Shown one piece after another: positions 51,232 through 63,776 of a stretch of DNA of 64,000 bases. The DNA lies in the NCBI RefSeq assembly GCF_030272615.1, contig NC_081410.1, forward strand, positions 261,372,437-261,436,436, read 5' to 3'. A program made the translations under genes and the position numbers. Origin of the DNA: Cryptomeria japonica. Taxonomy: Eukaryota; Streptophyta; Pinopsida; Cupressales; Cupressaceae. Each line of letters begins with the position of its first letter. Position 1 is the stretch's first letter. The notes below the pieces were generated by a model that worked only from the letters and a program-made list of their open reading frames with translations, was not told where the DNA came from and searched no databases.

Positions 51232-51410
51232 TGGTAGCAAATGCTACCATTGGTAGCGCTGCTACCAAATGGCAACAGACGTTACCATTGGTAGCGCTGC
51301 TATCATAGGGTAGCAGACTGCTACCAATTGGTAGCAGATCACTACCTTGGGTAGCACTGCTCCCAAATGGTAGTAGTCGTTAACTTTGGTAGCCCTGCTG
51401 CCATCCCACC
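51232..51410. repeat. Palindrome cassette, C1 5' LTR
   Basis: Alternating GCTACC and GGTAGC words, longer than in the C1 3' LTR (about 180 against 120 bp), so unit number changed after insertion or by conversion. Confidence 0.8.
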
Positions 51411-51442
51411 TGGTGGGGTTTTCCTGCAACATGGGGGGGTAG

Positions 51443-51447
<5 letters not shown>

Positions 51448-51490
<43 letters not shown>

Positions 51491-51537
51491 GTATATATAT
51501 ATATGTATATATATATATATCTACATATATATATATG

Positions 51538-51587
<50 letters not shown>

Positions 51588-51618
51588 CATATATATATAT
51601 ACATATATATATATGTAG

Positions 51619-51668
<50 letters not shown>

Positions 51669-51675
51669 GTAGATG

Positions 51676-51706
<31 letters not shown>

Positions 51707-51728
51707 GTAGATGTATATATATATATAC

Positions 51729-51768
<40 letters not shown>

Positions 51769-51780
51769 CTACATATATAT
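51448..51780. repeat. Expanded TA/TAC/TAG microsatellite
   Basis: About 330 bp of alternating pyrimidine-purine sequence, mainly TA with regular ACA, GTA and CTACA interruptions. The other LTR of C1 has a short T-rich stretch here. The overlapping Tyr-Ile frames on both strands are products of the repeat, not genes. Confidence 0.97.
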
Positions 51781-53036
51781 GAATTTCTTTAAAACAACAA
51801 AACCCCAATTAATACACAGTCACAGAGTGAGCCCAAAAAGAATTTCCAGAATACTCATGGTATTCAAAATATTTACATTTTCAGAATAACTAGACCCAGA
51901 AAAGGTAAATTTTTCCAACCAAACACCATATTTGGCAAAATAAGATTGATTTACACACATTTATCTAATCAATTCAACCAATCTTGCCCAGAACAACTAA
52001 TTTCCCCATTTGAAACTTGATTCTGAAGACATTTACTGAAGTTTTAATAAAATTTTATCATGAACAATTGACTCCAATATCTAGTTTTAAAAATAATTTG
52101 AGCAACCAAAATCTAATCTGGAGGTTGCGAAAGAAGGCAAGGAGGGTTTGAATTTGAGATTAAACTACAACTCTTCCATTTTTCCCAAAATATATGAGAT
52201 TATCAAGAAACACAACCAGAAACCTTCAAAATCAATACAATCTCTATTTAGCAAAGAAACCAAAGAGATAAATAAGAATCCCACCTTATTCAGCAATCCT
52301 GGAAAGATTTGATGAAGAGCCCAACCTGCAAGCTCAAGAAAATCCTTCTCCTCCAAATGCCCAAAATTTTCATTCCCAAAAATAACTCTCAAAATGTTTT
52401 CCAAACGTAGGTTAAAAATAAATTGTTTGACCAAAATTCATTTTTTTTTATTTAAAAAAATATTCTCCTCCAAATTAAAATGAAAATCATTTTTCCCAAC
52501 AATTCAAATATGCAAAGACTTGCTTTTCTTAATTTAATTAAAACTAACATTTTTATTTCAAAATGCCAAAGAGGGTAAATTATTTCTATTTTTGAATTCA
52601 ATTTAACCTTTCCTTTCAAAATGCATATACTGAATAAATTCATCATTTAAAAATAATCATTTAATCGAACTTGGTACAAACATGAATTTAGCAATTCTAA
52701 TTAATGATTAATCACACAAAAAGGGGTCCTATTTAATTTAGTCCCTTAATTTACTAATGTGTAAAAGAACACATTTAATCAAATTAAATACTTAGGATTA
52801 AATACTCAATCTTTACCACACACAAAACACGCAACCCAAGAAAGCCAACCAGATACACGACCCGCATACCCAACCAAAGGGGAAAGTGATGGACGACTGA
52901 CAATGCTCACTTGAGCACGACTAGGGTAAAATGGTGGTCTTATGACCACCTAATCCAATCTCTAAGGACCAAAGAGGTACACTCAAACCTACGAATCCAG
53001 GTGGAGACAAACCTCGTACCTATGCAGTATTGTATC

Positions 53037-56000
53037 TGTAATGCCCCGCCAGGAAACCCCGAAGGGATTAAGCCATAACACAAGAATAGAGTGCAATTTT
53101 TTTTTTTTTTAAAAAGTTACAACACATAAGATGCAACAAGATATCAAAGATTCAGATTACATAGCGGAAGACATCAACTAACACCTAAAGAGTTTCCCAA
53201 CAAGATTACTTAAATTTCACAATTCACTTACTCACACAATTAATCCAAAAGCTGAATATCTTAATAACGAGATAATTCAATATTAGGATAATTTCTTTCA
53301 AAGGACGGAAATATAAATCACAACAAAGATTCATCCATTAAGATCCATTCATAATTCTCATTCAAGCTTTTCATTTAAAATTACCAACCATACATCTAAC
53401 ATTCTAATACACTAGGATTTCATCATAACAAAAGAGATCTTTCCAAGCATATTTAAATTCCTTAACAACAACTGAGTATAATTCACTACTCTAAGTTACA
53501 TTCATTCATATTCCAACTTATTGCATTTTAAAAGACGATTGCATGCTAGCATCTACGATCAATCTCATCTAAACCACTTACGCATTCGATCAACATGGCA
53601 TTCAAGAAAGAACTGAATATAAGCATTTATAGTTAATTCCAATTATCCACTTAACCATTCTAACATAAGTTAATCATACATGATAAAGCTGAATAAAGGA
53701 AACATAAGAGAATACATCACATAACACCATAATGATCTCGGAGTTCACCCCTAAAGGGCTACATCTCCGGGTCTGCACAACTGCAAGACCCCCTCTGATA
53801 AATAATAAAGTTAAGAATACAAGAGGTTACACCATTACAATCCAGCCATCAAGGCGATACATAAACAATATACAAACGACCACATCAGTCAATTAATACA
53901 TAAACTATCCTTAAAAGAACAGGATCCAGCTGAAACATAATCAAAGCTAAAACAAGAGGTCCATGAGAGCATCCATAAAACTGAGCCATCACCACCCAAG
54001 GTCTAACATGAAACCGACACTCACAAGGGCAGAGATAAAAGGACAACTCACAAAGGTACTCTTAACAGGACAAAACGACAACACACTAGCGAACGTAGGG
54101 ACAAGTGTCATCACACAACCTGGTATGGATACCATGGCAAGTCTTCATAGGTCCTGGTCCCATACACTGGGTTACCCTGGCAACCTAATCCGAGCTTCCG
54201 GCCCATCCAAGCCTCATGTGGACCCACACATCCTCTCGCGAAGACAAGGAAGATGGTTTGCCATTTCAGGCCTTCTCACAGCATGTCGAATCTATGATAG
54301 CACTCGTCCCATGTGTGAGGCACAATTATCTTACTTAGAGATTACATTCTAATCTACTTAGGTTATCACTTATTAGACTCACTTTCGACGGGTTACCCAG
54401 CAGCCACTTTGGGCGCGGCCCCCAATCGAAAGCCACTTTCCCATACGACACTAGACTATACTCGGACGAACTCAAAACCAAGGAATAGACATGGTCTGAC
54501 GAACGGAGTTCAAGAAGGAAGAAACAATCATCTGGTCAAACACGACTCAAAGATGAACTCTTACTGACGGTACTCTAACTAGAGACCTGACAAACTAAGG
54601 TCAATCATGAATCATCATTTGACTTACACAAAGAGGATATGACCAAAACGACACTACCACAATACAATAGTCCACTCGGAATCAAGGACTGAAACAGGTA
54701 CACCAAATCATTTCATATGACAGGGTCCTTTTAAACAAAGCTAAACATGCCATTTCATAATTAAAGCGAATACAGTAATTAAACTCGCAAGGCAATAATC
54801 AGAAAAGGCAATATTTCCTCAAATTGATTTAATCATTAAAGTCGATCAAGTTTTCTACAAGATCTAAATCAGCTTACAGTTATCTTCCTCATCAAAGGAT
54901 AAGTTGTTCTTGGTCTTCTAACTCCTAAGGTTCAAAGCATCAAACAGACAAATTAAGCCATAATGAGTTTTTAAACCAATTCATATTAATAAAATTCAGA
55001 CAACCGTTAATCAACTAAATAAGATATTTAACCTCCAATCAAAACATCATTAACATACTGTTCTAAAACCGACCTCTACAATTTCGTATTTTCAATCCCA
55101 GATGCATAATACGGATCACGGAATATAAAAATATAGAAAGAGAGTCTAAATGGAGATAATCATTTCCAAAGCATATCGTTTAAATTTCTAATGCCCAACG
55201 ATAAATATTTCACTACTTTTCAATTTCTCAAATGATTAACTTACGAACTCCATTATAGGATTAATCAATATCAAATTATCGTTTATCATTATTATGCCAC
55301 CTAATCAAGATTAAGAACTCATTAAAACTCAACATTAAAATACCATACATTAAAATGATATTGCAAATCATATGCATTTTCTTTTTTTTTTTTTTGAATG
55401 ATAAAAAAAAATACATTTAAAAAAAACCATTTTTTTAAAAAAAACTTTGCTTTAAACAAAAAACGCATTTTAAAAAGGATGGAGGCGAGGGCGGGCCGTG
55501 CCCTAACCCTAACGCCGTCCAACACCAAACTGCAGGGGAGCCCATGCGGGCGGCGCCACTGCGGTGCCCGCAGGTCCGCGGCGCCCTGCGGCCACTGCAG
55601 TGTGCCGCGGCCCGAGTTTTTACCGCCAGCGGGGGGGAGAAACAGAGGGACGAGCGGGGAAGAAGGGGGACGTGCAGGGGGGAAGGGGAGGAGGAGCGGG
55701 TGGAGCTCCGCTCCCCGCCCTCCAACCCCCAAAACACAGTTTTAAAATAAAACAACGCACAGTCCCGCTACTAAAACAAGCGCCCAACTCAAAAAAAATG
55801 AATAATAATATTTTTTTTTTTTAACACACAGTTCGTAAATAATCACAAACGCCCAGCACACAATTTCATAAGGAACATAAATTTTGATTTACTATGAGTT
55901 CGGTTTAGACGAACAGGTTTAGATGTCATATTTACTTGAAGGTTTCTCATCCTTTCCAATAACAAAGGGTTTCAAACACCCAAACAGCAATGAGGAAAAA

Positions 56001-57084
56001 ACCCATCTCCATTAAAATTTCCAGCCAAATTCATAATGAACAATCAAATTGATTTTCAATAACAAATTCAGAATCCTACCTTAATTCGCAATCCTGGTAT
56101 GGCTGAGGGAGAGCCCACCTGTCAGATCCAGCAACATTCCTTTCCAAAACCCCCAAAATTCCTTTCCAACCAAAATCTCCTCCAAAATTGTCCATCCTCC
56201 AATTTTTCCCCAAATTGGGTTATATGGAAGAGTTGACCCAAAAATTTCTATTTTTGGAATTAAAAATTTGATTTACAAATAATTCTCCAAATTTAATACT
56301 TTCTAACTATAGCAACCAATTGACTTGCTTTTTAATTCAAAAACGATTTCTCATTCAATTCAATTTAACCTTTCAAATTTAATAATCCAACAGAATGCAA
56401 TTAACTCTATTGCGATAAAATACAAACATTTCTTTTTCAACAGCATATTCAAAATGCATCTAATATTCAAAATCAGACATTAAATCGAATTTACTCCCAA
56501 TTTAAAACGAGCAATCCAATATCAACGAAAATCGCATAACGAAAACCCGATTAATCTAGCCCATTAATCTTCAATGCACAAACGCATATTTAATCTAAAT
56601 AATTACTAAGGGCGAATTAATCAAATTAACCAAACACACCAAGCATGCAAATCGAGAAAGCCAACCAAACAGACGACTCGCAAACCCAAACAAGAAGGGG
56701 ATCACCGACGATGACTGACGATGCTCACTTGAGCACGACTAAGGTCGACTAGGGTCTTACGACCACCTAATCCAACTCTAAGGATTAAAAAGGTACACTC
56801 AAACCTGCAATCCAGGTGAAGACGAACTTCGCACTCATGCAGCGTGGTACCTGAAATTTCCTGCAACCAAAGATCATACATGCATACATATATAATAACT
56901 TAATGAAAGCGTTAGCTCAATGTTGATACCACGAACTAGGTACACTAACCGACTAGCATATACTAGAGTGAAAACCACATCAATAGTTATGCGTTAAATC
57001 AAACATCTGACAATAATCATTATATTAAGATAACTAATCAAGATTAAACCAAGGTTAGAGATCAATTACGGTAGGGGTACTACA
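53037..57084 (-). mobile_element. Element E, 3' LTR (4048 bp, full length)
   Basis: Ends TGTAATGCCCC and GGGGTACTACA. Contains the segment 53984-55060 that is deleted from the 5' LTR, the GC-rich cassette 55480-55735 and the TATA box 56887-56895. Frames of up to 136 codons at 55.3-55.8 kb lie in the GC-rich cassette, overlap on both strands and have low-complexity composition. Confidence 0.92.
55480..55735. repeat. GC-rich cassette, E 3' LTR
   Basis: High-GC, CpG-rich block with self-complementary words such as CTGCGG and CCGCAG, flanked by homopolymer A/T runs. Almost unchanged at 62171-62428 in the 5' LTR. Confidence 0.85.
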
Positions 57085-60000
57085 TTCTCCCCCCCTAGGT
57101 TCCGACTTACTCCTGGAAGTCGTAAGGCCAGATGGAGAACATGTCGTACGCATCAGCCCTGAAACTCATTCAACAAAAGTCAAATTGCACATAGAAATCT
57201 TTCCATAAATAAATGAAATATAATTGCAAAATCCTTTACAAACGCCATTATCCATTGGCAAGATACATCTAAAACCATACATTCCTTACAATATCCTAGG
57301 AATTATCCACAATCATAGCAGAGAAACAAGAAATTTCTTCCTTTCATTTCACCAAATTAAAACATTACAAGGAGGTAAACAACAATTACCATAATCATCG
57401 ACCAAAAATGACAAGAAGACATGCCATCATGATCAATTTCCTTTACCAATCCATCTTTTTCATAAAATTAATAACATAGAACTAGCTCAAAATATCAATT
57501 TCTACAACCACATTATCTTTCACGAAAAAGGAGCAACAAAAATAACTCAATTGATTACACTTGCCAGGCATAAGAACACCTTTCCAAAGACTATGCCCCA
57601 TAACATAGTGACAAGTTAACACAATTTACTCCATGATACAAACAATAACCATCCACATAACTGGAATGCATAACAGAAAAGGCCACATGTGAGCATGTCT
57701 AATGCTCGGTCAAAGGTAACATGCACGATCAGCATCTCTATGCTTGATCTCAGAACAACAATATGATCATAAAAATCCAATATCTCACTCAAGGGCTCGA
57801 TGGTGCTAGGCACACCATAGCGGTGCTACCTTCCATACAAGACCTTTGTGAATATCCCTTGTTGAACAAGGTGGTTAGCCTCCAAGAGATAGTCACCACA
57901 CATAGCTAGGTAGTGGGTACTAGCTACGTCACAGCCTCACATACCCCCTATCCTCACGGTTCCCTATATCAACTTCCTCGCACACACTCTACCAATTCCG
58001 TATCATACGTCCTTGGAGAGGAATTTCACATCTCGACACAAGACCAGCATCCGAAAACAATAATGATAAACCAGTTTAGCCACCAAAGTATAGATGAATA
58101 AAGATAATAAATCATCAATTCCAACAATAAGGTAAGAAAATAATCTGGAATTTGAACACCAAATCAAAGTGCAAAAGATCACAAGATCATGGCCAAACCT
58201 TCAAAATCAAGGTAAAATAAATTGCTGATCCCCAAAGAAATATAAAGAATATCACAACTACACATAACAGCACTGTGTGACTAGCATCTAGCCACCAACG
58301 AGGAAGGAAGGAACAACTGACTAGCTATTGCAGTAGCTCATCATGTGGTGCGACATAGTCACACTATCCACATGGCATGGCAGTGTGCACCTCGACATCA
58401 CCCCGCATCATGTCGTCACGTGGCATGGCAATACCCCAAGTGGAGAAAACACACAATGGACGTATCCCGCATGGTAGTGCACCTCGCGGAAAAAGCACGC
58501 ACAAGCCACATCCCGCATAGCGACGTATCTAGAAGGATACTCGCTGTAAGTCAGAGGTATACATGACTATGGTCCACCCACATGCCCACCAACACATACT
58601 AACTGGCAGCACATGTGAATAAACCTACCTTTCATGAAGACAAGGCAAAGGATCCTCCCAAATCGCACCATCACTGTACACAAGAATCACCATCGAAATG
58701 CTCAAATAAAGGAAAGGAACAAGCTGACACACATGAACCTATAAATAGATTCATCAAAGGGAAAGTATTGAGTACACCTTGATATAGTTTAGTGGTACAA
58801 CTATATCATTCCTCGAAGTAGAGAAGCTAAAGTCGCTTCGCGCCGACATTACTCGTACGCCAATCCATACTATTCAAGGAACGGTCGCTTCGAATACTAC
58901 CCCTTAACATACTAAGTTACCCACAACCTGAGGTTTGGTACTCAGTAGGGAAACAAATAAGCAACAACACACAAACAGTATGGTTTCCCATACTCATAAG
59001 CAACATATCCTCCATGGTTGATTACTTCACCAATCCATGGGCACATATAATAAGCACTGGTTTCTTACAACACACACAAATACACCAGCACTGGTTTAGT
59101 CACATTTACGGGGAGTACTTTTCAGTACGCTAACATCTATACAAGGAAGATTCCAATTATGCTTTCTACATATATAACTGAATCAAGTTTACTCTAGATA
59201 CAAGTACTGAAATTATTAACAATTCACAATTATAAGGAAATAACATCATTCCTATAGCTTTCTCGAATCTCACTAAGCATTCATAATTAAATTACTAGCT
59301 AAGAAAATTCATTTCTAAAGCTTAAGACCTTCATCTATCCCTATGAAGCCAAAAAGCAAACACACAATTTCACATGTTTTATAAACATTCTATTTAAATC
59401 AATGCATTCTCTACTACCATTTCTAAAAATCTTAGGATTAGGCAAAGAGAAGGAAAAGAGAGTTTGATAGCCAAACTATTTCCTACAAAGACACAAGATC
59501 AATCAAGATCACGCTATAATATTAAATTTCTCACTATAAGCCTATCATTTAAATACACGGTTTTCATTTCGCTACCGTTAGAAGGATGACAATCAGCCTA
59601 ACAAAACATTTCCAATAATTCTGGTTGCAACAAGAGGTTCTAGTTTTCCAACAAAACAAGGATCAAGAGAAGCAATCTTTTCGATAATGCAAGACCTCAT
59701 AAGAACACTCACTTATAATAATACAATATAGACACATGTCATAATTTGCAACCTATTAGAGAAGATCACATTACGATCAAAGATAAGCAGAGAGCTATTA
59801 CCCAAATAAAACATATTAATGCATGCACATCAAACAAGCTTTTTTCATTCGCACTTTCTAAACACATTAAGGTAATTCCACATACCCAAAAGTGAGTTCA
59901 ATGGAGCATTTGCTAAAATAATCTTCAATCAAACTGGTTTAATGAAACACATAAGACAATCTTTCGAAAAACACATAAAACAATCTTTCAGGGAACACAT

Positions 60001-60804
60001 TAATACTCTCTCGAAGCTACAATAACATGCTCTTTTTAACACTTCTACAACCAAGCAGTTTCACATAATTCAACTATTCGCATAGAAATGCACCTTACTA
60101 AGGTAGAGTTTAATCATGCTACTCCTACTACATACACATGGAGAATTCTTTAAATGTACACATACAGTTTTCTCCCAATCACCAATATGAACTTTGAAAC
60201 CCATAGCCCTTTTAATAATCTAAAAACATAAGCGACATAAGGCTCACACAAGGGTTCAAGAAGTCACAACCTTTTCTCTTGCAACAAGAAACTCAATCAA
60301 AGATAATCACACATCTCCTAACCATTTTAATTTCCAGAAAGAAGAGAGGAATGGTGATGATCATTTAATTTTCTGCAAAATAAGCATTCAATAATTGCCA
60401 TACTAGTCCTTCAAGGGGACAACACTAAGCTAGGTCATAATCTTTAAACAAACATAATTCGCACTTTCAGATTCAAGACAAGCACGGACCAATCCAAATG
60501 GATTAGTCTAAAGAGTACAACACTCAATAAGGGAAGGTACATACGACTCTCTTTCCAAATAAGAGTAATCGTAGACCAAGACATCAATAAGCACATAATG
60601 CACATACAAGCACTCAAACACCAACATTAAGAAGGCGAAGCAAGGTGTGAACACACATACATCACACACAAGATAAGGTCTGCTCAATCACTCACATGCA
60701 AAAGGAGGACAAGCATACACATAAGGTCGATACACCTCACACAAATAGAGGGCACACGCGACACCAGAGATCCCAATGTTTGCAACATGGGCTCTGATAC
60801 CAAA
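57085..60804 (-). mobile_element. Element E, internal region
   Basis: Starts with polypurine tract (57085-57100) and ends at the primer site. Non-coding, collinear with the C1, C2 and C3 interiors, including the GC-richer block at 58336-58555. Confidence 0.88.
60790..60802 (-). other. Primer-binding site of E (tRNA-Met type)
   Basis: Minus-strand TGGTATCAGAGCC, two bases inside the 5' LTR, as in C2. Confidence 0.88.
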
Positions 60805-63776
60805 TGTAATGCCCCACCAGGAAACCCCGAAGGGATTAAGCCATAACACAAGAATAGAGTGCAAATTTTTTTTTTTTTTTTTAAGTTACAACACATAAGA
60901 TGCAACAAGATATCAAAGATTCAGATTACATAGTGGAAGACATCAACTAACACCTAAAGAGTTTCCCAACGAGATTACTTAAATTTCACAATTCACTTAC
61001 TCACACAATTAATCCAAAAGCTGAATATCTTAATAACGAGATAATTCAATATCAGGATAATTTCTTTCAAAGGATGGAAATATAAATCACAACAAAGATT
61101 CATCCATTAAGATCCATTCATAATTCTCATTCAAGCTTTTCATTTAAAATTACCAACCATACATCTAACATTCTAATACACTAGGATTTCATCATAACAA
61201 AAGAGATCTTTCCAAGCATATTTAAATTCCTTAACAACAACTGAGTATAATTCACTACTCTAAGTTACATTCATTCATATTCCAACTTATTGCATTTTAA
61301 AAGACGATTGCATGCTAGCATCTACGATCAATCTCATCTAAACCACTTATGCATTCGATCAACATGGCATTCAAGAAAGAACTGAATATAAGCATTTATA
61401 GTTAATTCCAATTATCCACTTAACCATTCTAACATAAGTTAATCATACATGATAAAGCTGAATAAAGGAAACATAAGAGAATACATCACATAACACCATA
61501 ATGATCTCGGAGTTCACCCCTAAAGGGATACATCTCCGGGTCTGCGCAACTGCAAGACCCCCTCTGATAAATAATAAAGTTAAGAATACAAGAGGTTACA
61601 CCATTACAATCTAGCCATCAAGGCGATACATAAACAATATACAAACGACCACATCAGTCAATTAATACATAAACTATCCTTAAAAGAATAGGATCCAGCT
61701 GAAACATAATCAAAGCTAAAACAAGAGGTCCATGAGAGCATCCATAAAACTGTTCTAAAACCGACCTCTACAATTTCGTATTTTCAATCCCAGATGCATA
61801 ATACGGATCACAGAATATAAAAATATAGAAAGAGAGTCTAAATGGAGATAATCATTTCCAAAGCATATCGTTTAAATTTCTAATGCCCAATGATAAATAT
61901 TTCACTACTTTTCAATTTCTCAAATGATTAACTTACGAACTCCATTATAGGATTAATCAATATCAAATTATCGTTTATCATTCTTATGCCACCTAATCAA
62001 GATTAAGAACTCATTAAAACTCAACATTAAAATACCATACATTAAAATGATATTGCAAATCATATGCATTTTTTTTTTTTTTTTTTTGAATGATAAAAAA
62101 AAATACATTTAAAAAAAACCATTTTAAAAAAAAAAACTTTGCTTTAAACAAAAAATGCATTTTAAAAAGGATGGAGGCGAGGGTGGGCCATGCCCTAACC
62201 CTAACGCCATCCAACACCAAACTGCAGGGGAGCCCATGCGGGCGGCGCCACTGCGGTGCCCGCAGGTCCGCGGCGCCCTGCGGCCACCGTAGTGTGCCGC
62301 GGCCCGAGTTTTTACCGCCAGCGGGGGGGAGAAACAGAGGGACGAGCGGGGAAGAAGGGGGACGTGCAGGGGGGAAGGGGAGGAGGAGCGGGTGGAGCTC
62401 CGCTCCCAGCCCTCCAACCCCCAAAACACAGTTTTAAAATAAAACAACGCACAGTCCCGCTACTAAAACAAGCGCCCAGCTCAAAAAAAATGAATAATAA
62501 TATTTTTTTTTTTTAACACACAGTTCGTAAATAAACACAAACGCCCAGCACACAATTTCATAAGGAACATAAATTTTGATTTACTGTGAGTTCGGTTTAG
62601 ACGAACAGGTTTAGATGTCATATTTACTTGAAGGTTTCTCATCCTTTCCAATAACAAAGGGTTTCAAACACCCAAACAGCAATGAGGAAAAAACCCATCT
62701 CCATTAAAATTTCCAGCCAAATTCATAATGAACAATCAAATTGATTTTCAATAACAAATTCAGAATCCTACCTTAATTCGCAATCCTGGTATGGCTGAGG
62801 GAGAGCCCACCTGTCAGATCCAGCAACATTCCTTTCCAAAACCCCCAAAATTCCTTTCCAACCAAAATCTCCTCCAAAATTGTCCATCCTCCAATTTTTC
62901 CCCAAATTGGGTTATATGGAAGAGTTGACCCAAAAATTTCTATTTTTGGAATTAAAAATTTGATTTACAAATAATTCTCCAAATTTAATACTTTCTAACT
63001 ATAGCAACCAATTGACTTGCTTTTTAATTCAAAAATGATTTCTCATTCAATTCAATTTAACCTTTCAAATTTAATAATCCAACAGAATGCAATTAACTCT
63101 ATTGTGATAAAATACAAACATTTCTTTTTCAACAACATATTCAAAATGCATCTAATATTCAAAATCAGACATTAAATCGAATTTACTCCCAATTTAAAAC
63201 GAGCAATCCAATATCAACGAAAATCGCATAACGAAAACCCGATTAATCTAGCCCATTAATCTTCAATGCACAAATGCATATTTAATCTAAATAATTACTA
63301 AGGGCGAATTAATCAAATTAACCAAACACACCAAGCACGCAAATCGAGAAAGCCAACCAAACAGACGACTCGCAAACCCAAACAAGAAGGGGATCACCGA
63401 CGACGACTGATGATGCTCACTTGAGCATGACTAAGGTCGACTAGGGTCTTATGACCACCTAATCCAACTCTAAGGATTAAAAAGGTACACTCAAACCTGC
63501 AATCCAGGTGAAGACGAACTTCGCACTCATGCGGCGTGGTACCTGAAATTTCCTGCAACCAAAGATCATACATGCATACATATATAATAACTTAATGAAA
63601 GCGTTAGCTCAATGTTGATACCACGAACTAGGTACACTAACTGACTAGCATATACTAGAGTGAAAACCACATCAATAGTTATGCGTTAAATCAAACATCT
63701 GACAATAATCATTATATTAAGATAACTAATCAAGATTAAACCAAGGTTAGAGATCGATTACGGTAGGGGTACTACA
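60805..63776 (-). mobile_element. Element E, 5' LTR (2972 bp, internally deleted)
   Basis: Matches the 3' LTR almost base for base but lacks 1077 bp. The join is at 61749-61752, where ACTG is shared by both deletion borders (53980-53983 and 55057-55060 in the 3' LTR). This is a typical microhomology deletion after insertion. The lost part includes the conserved CTTTCGAT hairpin; the cassette (62171-62428) and TATA box (63580-63589) remain. Confidence 0.92.

Larger units (their letters stand above)
48795..53036 (-). mobile_element. Element C1, 5' LTR, first part
   Basis: Begins TGTAATGCCCC directly after the remaining primer-site bases of C1 (GATACCA at 48786-48792). It runs parallel to the 3' LTR at 17742 onward but keeps 613 bp (50329-50941) that are deleted there, and it has a long TA tract (51448-51780) absent there. 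Interrupted at 53036 by E and resumed at 63782. Confidence 0.88.
53037..63776 (-). mobile_element. Element E, complete LARD-like element (youngest)
   Basis: Minus-strand element: 3' LTR 53037-57084, interior 57085-60804, primer site 60790-60802, 5' LTR 60805-63776. A perfect duplication GTATC (53032-53036 and 63777-63781) flanks it, and C1's LTR reads on across it. In the first 550 bp of the two LTRs I count six substitutions, all transitions and five at CpG, apart from the T-run, so E inserted recently. The interior of 3.72 kb has no gag or pol frame. The insertion point is about 45 bp downstream of C1's TATA box, close to where C1 transcription should start. Confidence 0.92.

Noticed and set aside
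51444-51889. Open frames of 73-128 codons rich in Tyr and Ile on both strands
   Set aside because: They are direct translations of the TA-rich microsatellite; all frames stay open because the repeat rarely makes a stop in those phases.
55499-55513. CCCTAACCCTAAC, like a telomere repeat
   Set aside because: Only two units, a 6-base period where plant telomeres mostly have 7, and conserved as part of the LTR cassette, so no sign of an interstitial telomere.
55322-55824. Overlapping frames of up to 136 codons rich in Arg, Pro, Ala and Gly, with copies at 62.0-62.5 kb and similar ones at 45.9-46.3 kb
   Set aside because: They occur on both strands of the GC-rich LTR cassette, end in translated homopolymers and share no known domain. 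High GC alone explains the lack of stops.
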